Shown here: positions 6,691 through 13,834 of the stretch, piece after piece
How the letters are laid out: every line of letters begins with the position of its first letter
Numbering within the stretch: the first letter of the stretch is position 1
Source: an uncultured Paenibacillaceae bacterium
Lineage (GTDB): Bacteria; Bacillota; Bacilli; Aneurinibacillales; Aneurinibacillaceae
Assembly (NCBI GenBank): GCA_946478845.1
Contig: CAMLDI010000058.1
Location: 1-14,793, forward strand
DNA: 14,793 nucleotides
Reading direction: 5' to 3'
Program-made: the position numbers and the translations under genes
The notes under the pieces: model-generated
Told to the model about the DNA's origin: nothing
Seen by the model: the letters and a program-made list of their open reading frames with translations, nothing else
The model's database searches: none

Positions 6691-7506
6691 TCAAAATTTC
6701 CCACCCCCGCCACCATGGGTTCCCCCGCTGCTGCCTGTATGGGTACTGCTCCCTAATCCCCCTGAGCCCCCGGGGTTTTTGGGAATCTTCATCTGGGTAA
6801 CGGATTCCCTAATGAACTCATCTTTGCTGCCCACCAACTGAAATGAATCCTTTTCTTCATAGGTGCGGTTATTAATTGTCACTTTTCCTTTGCTTGATAA
6901 TGACGCAATAACCGTTGCAACAACAGCAATAATCAATGCTATGATATACACAAGAGGGGATTGGATTAGCCGAATGGCCCTTTCCTTGTAGGTGCCTGGA
7001 TCGGTATTGATTCTGTGCTGTCCTGTGGGAACCCCCTGGGTTGCGTAATTCGCAACCTGATTCACAAACTCGGTACATGCCTGATTATAGTTTCCATCTG
7101 ACAATAATCCAGTAATGGAATTGACCATAGCATCAATTCTGCTATCCGTAAAAATATCAATCGCCCTACCATAGGTAGAAATCCATACTTCTTTGTCATT
7201 CATGTTAATCAATAAGAGCAAACCGGAATAATCTTCCCCCACACCAAATCCGTTTGCATCATAATAATCATCAGCAAAATCTCTGGATGACTTCCCCTGT
7301 GTATCATCAGTAATCACAACTGCTAGATCCAGGTTATGTTCAACCACTGTTTTTTCTATTAAAGACTGAATCGCTTTTACTTCTTCTTCTGTTAATAAAT
7401 TTAAAGAGTCCTTTACATTGGCCGACTGAATAGCCAGCCCTATAGGTTGATTAGCAAAAACAACAAGAATACACAAAAGAAGAAAAACAGCAACTCTTTT
7501 ATACAA
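6691..7506 (-). CDS. ydjH: TPM-domain membrane protein, YdjH-like
   Basis: The product has 271 residues from a TTG at 7506, chosen because GGAGGTG lies six bases upstream; the frame is open further but would run deep into ydjG. The start overlaps the ydjG stop by eight bases, implying coupled translation. Residues 1-26 are a signal peptide or signal anchor, 35-155 a TPM domain (LAVVITDD, DDYYDANGFGVGEDYSGLLLLI), about 184-204 a membrane helix, and the end is a Gly-rich GGTHGGGGGKF tail typical of YgcG/YdjH proteins. The TPM domain should face outward. In B. subtilis YdjG and YdjH form a membrane pair with the stress protein PspA; here the pair is kept but pspA is not adjacent. Confidence 0.85.
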   Translation of the reverse strand: MYKRVAVFLLLCILVVFANQPIGLAIQSANVKDSLNLLTEEEVKAIQSLIEKTVVEHNLDLAVVITDDTQGKSSRDFADDYYDANGFGVGEDYSGLLLLINMNDKEVWISTYGRAIDIFTDSRIDAMVNSITGLLSDGNYNQACTEFVNQVANYATQGVPTGQHRINTDPGTYKERAIRLIQSPLVYIIALIIAVVATVIASLSSKGKVTINNRTYEEKDSFQLVGSKDEFIRESVTQMKIPKNPGGSGGLGSSTHTGSSGGTHGGGGGKF

Positions 7507-8530
7507 TGAGAGCACCTCCAAACACAGCAACAAGCCAGACGACCAGAAAAACAGAAGCCGCAAAAACCAGTTGCTTAGCAAAACTAATGGGGGTATCACC
7601 CACTACTTTTCCTGTCTGGCCGTTTACCATAAAGATGTGCTCTTTTTCCTTGTATTTATTGACCAGGATATATACTGGAAGCAAAGAATAGCTATGGGTT
7701 TCATCAGATAAAGAAATTTGTTTTCCCATCACCTGGTAAGCGGTATATCCATGTACCGTACCCCGTAACCTCTCTTCCGTATAATCCTTTACCCTCTCTT
7801 TCATCACTTTACCTGCTTCTTCAGCCTCTACATCATACTTTTCCGCCATAAATCCAGACATATACTTCATGGAGAAATCTGTTAAATCATTATACTGATA
7901 GGGCTCCATTTTAAACATTAACGTATCATCTAACTTTTTAGAAGCATCTATAGGGATCTGGTGATAGTTGACCTTCCCTCTTCGGACAACTCTAAAATAC
8001 TGGGTTTTCGTATAACGGTACTCCCCCATTGTCCAACTGCTAACCTTGGTCCCTTCCCCCTCAATCTGACCGTCAACCATGCAATCAAAAAGCCAGAAAG
8101 GGGCATAAACTCCTGTTACCCGTTTAATTTCTTCCTGGGTTTTAAAAGCACTGGGGGCAAACAGCCTTTTCTTAATCCATTTTCGATAAAGGTCTTCTGC
8201 CTGAGATTTGGTTAATTTAAAGGGAATAACGCTTTTCGGCTTGAATTTCCCTGTAAACCTGGATTTAATAATGGCCGGGCTTTTACAATACAAACAATGG
8301 GTTGCTGAAATGGTGGAATCAATAATCAATTCGGCTCCGCAACTGGTACAATGGTAGGAATCCAAATCAGGCATTGCCTGATCTAATTGTTCTTCCTCCT
8401 TTAAAGCGGCATCTAGCTGTTCTTTCGTAAACTCACTGAAACAATAACCGCATTTCCACTTCTGGGAGGAAGGATCAAATGCCAATCCCGCTTTGCAATT
8501 TAGACATTTGTACTCTTTAACGGAAGCCAT
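7499..8530 (-). CDS. ydjG: Zinc-ribbon membrane protein, YdjG-like
   Basis: A 343-residue protein, almost the size of B. subtilis YdjG. Two zinc ribbons come first: C9/C12 with C27/C30, and C61/C64 with C79/C82. A long soluble central domain (about 95-310, including VTGVYAPFWLFDC and the GYTAYQVMGK region) follows, then one C-terminal membrane helix (about 317-341). The soluble part therefore faces the cytoplasm. The ATG abuts the TAA of the preceding SPFH gene with no gap, and its GAGG lies in the end of that gene, so the genes are translationally linked. Its family is tied to PspA-type envelope stress in Bacillus, where YdjG anchors the PspA complex; that role here is inferred from gene order and domain make-up. 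Confidence 0.85.
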   Translation of the reverse strand: MASVKEYKCLNCKAGLAFDPSSQKWKCGYCFSEFTKEQLDAALKEEEQLDQAMPDLDSYHCTSCGAELIIDSTISATHCLYCKSPAIIKSRFTGKFKPKSVIPFKLTKSQAEDLYRKWIKKRLFAPSAFKTQEEIKRVTGVYAPFWLFDCMVDGQIEGEGTKVSSWTMGEYRYTKTQYFRVVRRGKVNYHQIPIDASKKLDDTLMFKMEPYQYNDLTDFSMKYMSGFMAEKYDVEAEEAGKVMKERVKDYTEERLRGTVHGYTAYQVMGKQISLSDETHSYSLLPVYILVNKYKEKEHIFMVNGQTGKVVGDTPISFAKQLVFAASVFLVVWLVAVFGGALIV

Positions 8531-9940
8531 TTATTTATCCTCAGTCCCATTAGACCCATCAGGCTTTTTGTTCCCGCACTGGCTGCAAAATGGAGCTTCC
8601 GATTCATTGCCGCAACTGCATACCCACCTGTTATCTTCAGGCCGCTTTTTGCCACAATGAGGACAGAACTTTCCTCCAACATTCCGATTTCCGCAGGAGC
8701 ATACCCATTCATCCTTGCTGGCCGACCTTTCCTCTACCGGTTTTTTGGATCCGCATTTTGCACAAAAAGCAGTGCCATCTGGCATTTGATTGCCGCAATT
8801 TGTACAGGTCCACCCTGTTCCAAGACCCGCTTTTGGCGGTGGCGGAACAGATGGGTTTTGTTGTTGGGGCGATTGTGGCTGCTGGCCTGGCATCACACCC
8901 ATGGCTCCTGCAGCATTCATCCCCATGGCCATTCCGGCAAAACCAAGCATGGCTCCCCCTTCATTTTTCCCAGCCGCTTCTAATCCTGAAGCCATCGCCC
9001 CGGTCATGCGGGCAGCCCGGGCCGTTGGGTCAAAAAGGATGGAGTCATTAGCATAGCGCTCCAATAATTTGTCCGTATTCTCATCAAAGGAGATTCCTGC
9101 AATCCCAACGCTTTGAATGAAAAATCCCCGTTTGGCAAGCCATTCTTTATCAAGCACCTCTGCCATATATTGGCCCAGTTCCGTGGTTTTCATAGGAATA
9201 TCAGAAACTAAAACTTTGTCTGCAGAAAGACTGGCCAGGGCTGTTGTATAAGCCATCAAAAACTCATTAATATATTGCTCCGCCATCTCATTGATGGACA
9301 GATTTATGTTCCCCGTCTTATTGCAAACTTCATGATAAAACAAAAGTGGGTCCGCGATCTTAATGGAATAGGTGCCAAAGGACGTGATTTTGCAGGGCAC
9401 CACCCGCCCGGGAACCAGTACCCTGTCCGTATAAGGGACCGGATTTTTCGTCCCGAAACGCAAGTCAGGGATTTCCTGTTTATTGATATAAACCACCCTT
9501 TGCTTAAGGGGAGTGGTCCCGCCAAACTTAAAACGTTCCCAGGAATCCTTAATGGTATTCATAAAACCGCCGGGCCTGTTGATGCCATGGCCTTCGGTGT
9601 TGCTATATCCCTCTGTTGTAACCCCCTCTGGGGACTGGAAGAAGATAGAGGGGGATGCGGTGTTTTCCACCCGATAGTATCCAGGTTCATCTGTTGCAGC
9701 AATAATCTTTCCCCCATCTACGAGCAACATAAAGACGTTCTCCGGAACGTGGATGATGGAACCGTTAGAAATCACATCTTCTGTTTTGCGGCGGTTTGAA
9801 CTGCGGCGGTCATTTTTTCTAACAAGAACACCATTAGTAGCTAAAATGGTATTGTCTATTTGTGCAGGTTCAATGGTTTCTAGCCATTGTTCTGCCAGGG
9901 TGCCTCCAATGGCTCCTGCTGCTGCCCGAATAATACCCAT
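8531..9940 (-). CDS. ydjI: SPFH-domain protein with three C-terminal zinc ribbons, YdjI-like
   Basis: A 469-residue protein starting at ATG 9940 behind GGGGAG. Residues 1-300 are an SPFH (band-7-like) domain of the YdjI/virion-core type (MGIIRAAAGAIGGTLAEQW, FMLLVDGGKI, RVVYINKQEIPDLRFGT, a DKVLVSDIPM segment). A Gly/Ala/Met-rich stretch (312-350) and a Pro/Gln linker (351-371) follow. Three zinc ribbons end the protein: C379/C382/C393/C396, C414/C416/C426/C429 and C441/C443/C452/C455. B. subtilis YdjI is about 320 residues, so the triple-ribbon tail makes this a long form. SPFH proteins form oligomeric membrane-associated scaffolds. It is first in an operon with ydjG and ydjH, whereas Bacillus has pspA first and ydjI last. 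Confidence 0.88.
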   Translation of the reverse strand: MGIIRAAAGAIGGTLAEQWLETIEPAQIDNTILATNGVLVRKNDRRSSNRRKTEDVISNGSIIHVPENVFMLLVDGGKIIAATDEPGYYRVENTASPSIFFQSPEGVTTEGYSNTEGHGINRPGGFMNTIKDSWERFKFGGTTPLKQRVVYINKQEIPDLRFGTKNPVPYTDRVLVPGRVVPCKITSFGTYSIKIADPLLFYHEVCNKTGNINLSINEMAEQYINEFLMAYTTALASLSADKVLVSDIPMKTTELGQYMAEVLDKEWLAKRGFFIQSVGIAGISFDENTDKLLERYANDSILFDPTARAARMTGAMASGLEAAGKNEGGAMLGFAGMAMGMNAAGAMGVMPGQQPQSPQQQNPSVPPPPKAGLGTGWTCTNCGNQMPDGTAFCAKCGSKKPVEERSASKDEWVCSCGNRNVGGKFCPHCGKKRPEDNRWVCSCGNESEAPFCSQCGNKKPDGSNGTEDK

Positions 9941-10000
9941 CTATACATCTCCCCTTTTCTATTAGTATCATCTTCACTTCTTATGTAAATAACCCATAAC

Positions 10001-10027
10001 TATCGATTTTTTTAATTTATAATTTCA
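10001..10027 (-). promoter_or_regulatory. Possible ECF (sigma-W-like) promoter of the ydj operon
   Basis: On the minus strand TGAAAT (10027-10022), 16 bases, then CGATA (10005-10001). The sigma-W consensus is TGAAAC-N16-CGTA, and the Bacillus pspA-ydjGHI operon is controlled by sigma-W. Both elements deviate slightly, so this is tentative. No better sigma-A site was seen. Confidence 0.3.
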
Positions 10028-10119
10028 AAATCAAGTTCCTTTCCGCAAGATAATGGACCACTTTATAATCTTTATTTTTTATACGTTTACCGATTGTATT
10101 TGGATTCAAAATGACATAA

Positions 10120-10214
10120 AAAACCAATTATTTGACAAAAGCTAAATAATACTGTATAATTTATGCATAAAAATTCAACACTTTATGAAGTAAGTATTAT
10201 GAGTAATTGGTTTT
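10120..10214. repeat. 11-bp inverted repeat flanking the kamA promoter
   Basis: AAAACCAATTA (10120-10130) and TAATTGGTTTT (10204-10214) are perfect inverted copies 73 bases apart, with the consensus promoter in between. They could be operator arms bound by a looping repressor or the ends of a small inserted element. Confidence 0.5.
10132..10160 (+). promoter_or_regulatory. Consensus sigma-A promoter for the kamA-ablB transcript
   Basis: TTGACA (10132-10137), exactly 17 bases, TATAAT (10155-10160). Both hexamers are perfect. Transcription would begin near 10167, giving a leader of about 265 bases before the kamA ATG. Confidence 0.85.
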
Positions 10215-10309
10215 CGAGTTTGGTTACGTATATATTTATGCGGAGGCAAATAAAATTACCGGTCCAAATGAAAATAATACCGAAAAATACCTTTATAGAA
10301 CTGGGGTTT

Positions 10310-10429
10310 GTTTAGGATCATATGGTCATAAACTATACTATGGTCTCCGTGGTATAAAGCGAGCTAACAATCTGATTAGCGAAGCTTAAACACTCTAACT
10401 CTATTACTGATTTGGTAATAGAGTTAGAG
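10310..10429 (+). ncRNA. Structured RNA leader: three abutting hairpins plus a 15-bp hairpin
   Basis: Hairpin 1 (10310-10333): GTTTA/TAAAC with inner GATC/GGTC. Hairpin 2 (10334-10356): nine pairs of TATACTATG with CGTGGTATA around GTCTC. Hairpin 3 (10357-10387): AAGC/GCTT, an internal loop GA opposite GAA, then GCTAA/TTAGC. The three follow one another without a single spare base. Hairpin 4 (10393-10429) has 15 perfect pairs and a 7-base loop, and ends two bases before ATG 10432. It has no T tract and so is not an ordinary terminator. I do not recognise a known riboswitch. A 60-codon frame (TTG 10207 to TAA 10389) overlaps the region but matches no family I know. Confidence 0.5.
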
Positions 10430-10431
10430 CT

Positions 10432-11538
10432 ATGGCCATTACACCTTACTATATGTCATTAATTGATCCTAATGATTATGAAAACGATCCCGTTTTTAAA
10501 CAAGCATTTGCAGATACGAGAGAGCTATATAAATCGGAAGCTGATATGGTAGACCCTTTAGCAGAAGATAAAAATAGCCCAGTTCCAGGAATCACCCATC
10601 GTTATCCCGATCGGGTATTATTTCATGTTAGCAATGTTTGCGCCATGTATTGCAGACACTGCACAAGAAAAAGAAAAGTTGGCGATAAAGATTCCATTCC
10701 TACCAGAAGCAATTTAATTAAAGGCATAGAATATATTAATGACCATAAAGAGATAAGAGATGTATTGTTATCCGGCGGCGATGCACTCATGTTGCCCGAT
10801 AAGCACCTTACATTTCTTTTAGATGAACTTGCTAAAATTGACCACGTTGAAGTCGTTCGATTAGGAACAAGAACTCCGGTTGTACTTCCTTTTCGCATTA
10901 CCAATGAATTAGTTCAAGCATTAGGCAAATACGATAACCTGTGGATTAATACCCATTTTAATCATCCAGAAGAATTAACTCCAGAAGCTAAAACAGCCAT
11001 ACAGAAACTTACTAAATCAGGTATTCCCATGGGTAACCAGTCTGTTTTATTAGCAGAAGTAAACGACTGCCCACAGATTATGAAGAAACTGGTTCAGAAA
11101 TTAGTTAGTTTCAGGGTTCGCCCCTATTATCTGTATCAATGTGATTTGTCAGAAGGACTTGAACATTTTAGAACTTCCGTTGGGAAAGGGATTGAAATAA
11201 TGGAAAGTCTACGGGGGCATACCAGCGGCTTCGCCGTTCCTACCTATGTTATTGATGCTCCTGGCGGAGGGGGAAAAATTCCTGTCAGTCCAAACTATCT
11301 GATTTCGCAATCTTCCAATAAAGTGGTTTTACGAAATTACGAAGGTGTGATTACGACCTATAAAGAACCCGATCGTTATGAACACAACTCCTGTGATTTA
11401 GACTGTAACAACTGCCATTTGCAATTAAAAATGGAGAAAATAGCGAAATCAGACAATCAAGAAGTGATAGGAATTAAGAAATTATTAGCTGATTACGATA
11501 ATACCATTACTTTAAAACCTGGAGTTTATGCAAAATAA
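10432..11538 (+). CDS. kamA: Lysine 2,3-aminomutase (radical SAM, PLP), N-terminally short
   Basis: The 368-residue frame converts L-lysine to L-beta-lysine, here with ablB as first step to the osmolyte N-epsilon-acetyl-beta-lysine (so also called ablA). The radical-SAM cluster ligands are C70/C74/C77 (CAMYCRHC). Lys282 in DAPGGGGK is the PLP lysine, Asp238 and Asp275 bind the substrate amino group, Arg79 the carboxylate, and C213, C321, C325 and C328 are the candidate zinc ligands. Through Asp275/Lys282 these match Clostridium subterminale residues 125/129/132, 337, 293, 330, 134 and 268 at a constant offset of 55. The two Asp argue for lysine rather than glutamate. The frame begins at MAITPYY, residue 56 or so of the family; the N-terminal arm is missing, an in-frame TGA lies at 10408, and no ribosome binding site precedes the ATG. 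Confidence 0.9.
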   Translation: MAITPYYMSLIDPNDYENDPVFKQAFADTRELYKSEADMVDPLAEDKNSPVPGITHRYPDRVLFHVSNVCAMYCRHCTRKRKVGDKDSIPTRSNLIKGIEYINDHKEIRDVLLSGGDALMLPDKHLTFLLDELAKIDHVEVVRLGTRTPVVLPFRITNELVQALGKYDNLWINTHFNHPEELTPEAKTAIQKLTKSGIPMGNQSVLLAEVNDCPQIMKKLVQKLVSFRVRPYYLYQCDLSEGLEHFRTSVGKGIEIMESLRGHTSGFAVPTYVIDAPGGGGKIPVSPNYLISQSSNKVVLRNYEGVITTYKEPDRYEHNSCDLDCNNCHLQLKMEKIAKSDNQEVIGIKKLLADYDNTITLKPGVYAK

Positions 11539-11564
11539 CAGATGACAGATGATAAGGTGATATT

Positions 11565-12398
11565 ATTTTTGATACAATTGAAAAACTCAAACATTGCTTG
11601 ATTCATCATGGGAAAGAAAATAATAGAATTTATCTCATGGAATATGACCCCCAAGATCAAAATCAGATTGTTGATTGTTTGGCATTATTAGCTAAAAGGG
11701 AAAATTATGATAAAATCGTCATCAAAGTTCCTGATGATTCCTGCGACTATTTTCTAGAAAAGGGATACAAAATCGAAGGAAAAGTTCTGAATTATTATCA
11801 GGGTAAAAAAGATTGCTATTTTTTAAGTCAATTTTTATCAACTGAACGAAGTGAAACGATGAAACGTAATGAATATAACAGAATTATTCAAATTGCAAAA
11901 GAAAGGAAAAATTCGCCTCTTCATCCTTTACACAAGGATTATTATTTAGAGATCATGGATCCAAGTAAAGCCGAAGAAATGGCTCATCTCTATAAAAATA
12001 CCTTTAAGACCTACCCCTTCCCAATATTTGATCCACTATATATTAGGGAAACAATGAGTTCCAATTTAGTATATTTTGGGGTATATTATGATGGAAATTT
12101 AGTGGCATTAGCATCAAGTGAAATGAACAAAAGACAAAAAAATGCGGAAATGACCGATTTCGCTATTCAACCAGAACACCGGGGAAAACAATTGGCAAAA
12201 CACCTATTAACAACAATGGAACAAGAGATGCTGAAAAGAGGCATAAAAACACTTTATACAATAGCGAGAGCAGAATCTTTGCCAATGAACTGTACGTTTG
12301 CTGGTTTAGGATACGACTTTGGTGGGACATTACTAAATAATACGCAAATTTCCGGAAAAATCGAGAGCATGAACATTTGGTATAAAGGATTATCCTGA
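11565..12398 (+). CDS. ablB: Beta-lysine N-acetyltransferase (AblB, GNAT family)
   Basis: This enzyme acetylates beta-lysine made by the preceding aminomutase to N-epsilon-acetyl-beta-lysine, a compatible solute in methanogens and some Bacillota. A GNAT fold occupies roughly residues 110-277: YFGVYYDGNLVALASSEMN, then AEMTDFAIQPEHRGKQLAKHLL with the acetyl-CoA-binding loop, and MNCTFAGLGYDFGGTL. The N-terminal half has the AblB pattern IHHGKENNRIYLMEYD. The in-frame TTG at 11598 has no ribosome site and would drop FDTIEKLKHC, which appears to belong to the family's N-terminus. AAGGTG at 11554 points instead to ATT at 11565, giving 277 residues. No ATG or GTG is available in frame. It lies 26 bases after kamA, in one operon. 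Confidence 0.88.
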   Translation: MFDTIEKLKHCLIHHGKENNRIYLMEYDPQDQNQIVDCLALLAKRENYDKIVIKVPDDSCDYFLEKGYKIEGKVLNYYQGKKDCYFLSQFLSTERSETMKRNEYNRIIQIAKERKNSPLHPLHKDYYLEIMDPSKAEEMAHLYKNTFKTYPFPIFDPLYIRETMSSNLVYFGVYYDGNLVALASSEMNKRQKNAEMTDFAIQPEHRGKQLAKHLLTTMEQEMLKRGIKTLYTIARAESLPMNCTFAGLGYDFGGTLLNNTQISGKIESMNIWYKGLS

Positions 12399-12408
12399 AA
12401 GAACATAA

Positions 12409-12442
12409 AAGGCAACTGCCCTTGAGGGCACTTGCCTTATTA
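12409..12442. terminator. Bidirectional terminator between ablB and trpF
   Basis: AAGGCAA and TGCCCT (12409-12422) pair with AGGGCA and TTGCCTT (12425-12438), with one C/C mismatch and a 2-base loop as drawn. T-rich sequence follows on each strand. It ends both convergent operons. Confidence 0.85.
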
Positions 12443-12443
12443 T

Positions 12444-13121
12444 TTATAAAGCAGCTTGAACATTCCTCATAAATTCTGCAATTTTATTAGGATCTTTCTT
12501 ATCTGATGTCTCTTCCACGCCAGTCAAAACATCGATGGCGTAGGGATGTAATTCATGAACCAGAGAAGAGATATTCCCTGGATTCAAGCCCCCTGCAAGG
12601 ACCACGGGAATCAGGCTATCTTTTTGTATCATTTTAAAAGAAGTGAGATTCACCAACACCCCTGTACCCCCAGGCCTGGATGCTGTATAGGAATCTACCA
12701 GTATGGCGGAGATTCCGGTTTTAGAAAGCTCCCTGGCTGCCTGAACTGGATCTGTAATTTCGAAATCACATTTGCCATCTGGGCCAATGCGTAAAGCCTT
12801 CATGGTTTTAATCCCATGTAATGTTAACCCATGGGCTATTTTTTTTACGTCCTCAAGAGTTTCCTTATAATGGAGTTGCACCACATTAGGGCGGGTTTTT
12901 TCTGCCAAATCTAAGACTTTTTCAACGGATCCTCCTGTCACCACACAGGGGCTGACAAAAGGGGGAACCTGTTGAATAAGCTCTCTGGCTTCCGGAATTT
13001 CCAGATTCCAGGGTACGGGGATTGGGTAATCCACCACAAAGCCCAGCATATGGACTCCGGCTTGAACACACAGATTGACATCCCTTTGATTCATTAATCC
13101 ACAGATTTTAACACGTGTCAC
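12444..13121 (-). CDS. trpF: Phosphoribosylanthranilate isomerase
   Basis: The product has 225 residues from a GTG at 13121, preceded by AGGGGG in the end of trpC; an in-frame GTG at 13142 would lie upstream of that site. It isomerises phosphoribosylanthranilate in tryptophan synthesis. Cys7 (VKICGL) and Asp143 (AILVDS) are the catalytic acid/base pair, and GGTG plus VVLAGGLNPGN form the phosphate site. The loop after strand 2 reads GFVVDYPIPVPWNL instead of the usual GF.F..SPRY, so the substrate-contacting Arg (Arg36 in Thermotoga) is missing, and VQLHY replaces VQLHG. It may be a divergent but working enzyme. It is the last gene of the unit; trpB and trpA do not follow. Confidence 0.88.
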   Translation of the reverse strand: MTRVKICGLMNQRDVNLCVQAGVHMLGFVVDYPIPVPWNLEIPEARELIQQVPPFVSPCVVTGGSVEKVLDLAEKTRPNVVQLHYKETLEDVKKIAHGLTLHGIKTMKALRIGPDGKCDFEITDPVQAARELSKTGISAILVDSYTASRPGGTGVLVNLTSFKMIQKDSLIPVVLAGGLNPGNISSLVHELHPYAIDVLTGVEETSDKKDPNKIAEFMRNVQAAL

Positions 13122-13125
13122 AACC

Positions 13126-13833
13126 TTACCCCCTGGGTTCACTTAACTTATGGTACATCTCTACGGGGTCTTGTGCCTTAAGGATTGCGGTTCCTACTAA
13201 TACCCCATGGGCTCCTGCTGATATAGCTCGCTGCACATCCCCAGGGGAAGCAATGGAACTTTCACTTAAAACAAATGCGCCTGTCGGGAGAAAGTCCCCA
13301 AGCTGTTCCGTGGTGTTTACAGTTCCTCCATCCATTTCCCATTCCATAATGTTACGGTTGTTAATGCCTAAGAAAGACAATTTCAAATCCTTTACCGCCC
13401 TAATTTCTTCCTCACTATGAGTTTCTACTAATGGCTCTAAAGCCAATGCCAGAGCCTCTTCAATGAGTTTATATAGCTGTTCTTTTTCCAGTATAGAAGA
13501 AATCAGCAGGACTCCACTGGCGCCAATCTCTTTACTTTCAAGCAAATGGTCACGGGTCTTAATAAAATCTTTGCGTAATATGGGAAGAGATGTAGCCTGG
13601 GCAATCTGGCGAACAAGTTCTGGGGATCCTCCAAAATGGTCCCTCTCTGTTACAACAGAAATCACAGGGGCTCCTGCTACAGCCAAACTCTTTGCAATTT
13701 CAACAGGATCTCTGCCAAGCATAAGGTCTCCCTCCCCGGGAGACTTACACTTAATATCCGGGATGACAGGGATTTTGCCAGAATGATATTGGTTCCATAG
13801 GGCTGTAGTACATTTTGTATAATTTTGATTCAT
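13126..13833 (-). CDS. trpC: Indole-3-glycerol phosphate synthase
   Basis: The product has 235 residues from the ATG at 13833, one base after the trpD stop, with GGAG in the trpD end. It closes the indole ring of carboxyphenylaminodeoxyribulose phosphate. The Lys pair is present (VIPDIKCKSP, and Lys in ILRKDF), with Glu in PLVETHSEEE, Asn in GINNRN, and ESS and GVLVGTAIL for phosphate binding. It departs from the family in two ways: the invariant Glu of the (A)EIK motif, Glu51 in Sulfolobus, is Asp here, and the N-terminal segment before the barrel is only about 30 residues, 10-20 shorter than usual. Tight spacing with trpD and trpF indicates translational coupling. The call rests on both motifs and operon context. 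Confidence 0.9.
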   Translation of the reverse strand: MNQNYTKCTTALWNQYHSGKIPVIPDIKCKSPGEGDLMLGRDPVEIAKSLAVAGAPVISVVTERDHFGGSPELVRQIAQATSLPILRKDFIKTRDHLLESKEIGASGVLLISSILEKEQLYKLIEEALALALEPLVETHSEEEIRAVKDLKLSFLGINNRNIMEWEMDGGTVNTTEQLGDFLPTGAFVLSESSIASPGDVQRAISAGAHGVLVGTAILKAQDPVEMYHKLSEPRG

Positions 13834-13834
13834 T

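Noticed and set aside
7507..7599. A 31-residue N-terminal extension of the TPM protein overlapping ydjG.
   Set aside because: The TTG at 7506 has a well-placed GGAGGTG and yields a clean signal peptide; the extension would only be a shadow of the ydjG membrane-helix codons.
9275..9799. 174-codon plus-strand frame antisense to ydjI.
   Set aside because: It is opposite a well-supported SPFH gene, has no ribosome site and shows no domain; it is a by-product of codon usage in ydjI.
10207..10389. 60-codon frame before kamA as a gene or as the missing KamA N-terminus.
   Set aside because: It starts with TTG without a ribosome site, has no recognisable family pattern or KamA N-terminal motif, and its second half is occupied by perfect contiguous hairpins. 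It could still be a decayed gene tail.
10167..10431. Lysine riboswitch or T-box leader for kamA.
   Set aside because: Neither the lysine-riboswitch core segments nor a TGGNACCGCG T-box motif is visible; hairpins are present but of a different layout.
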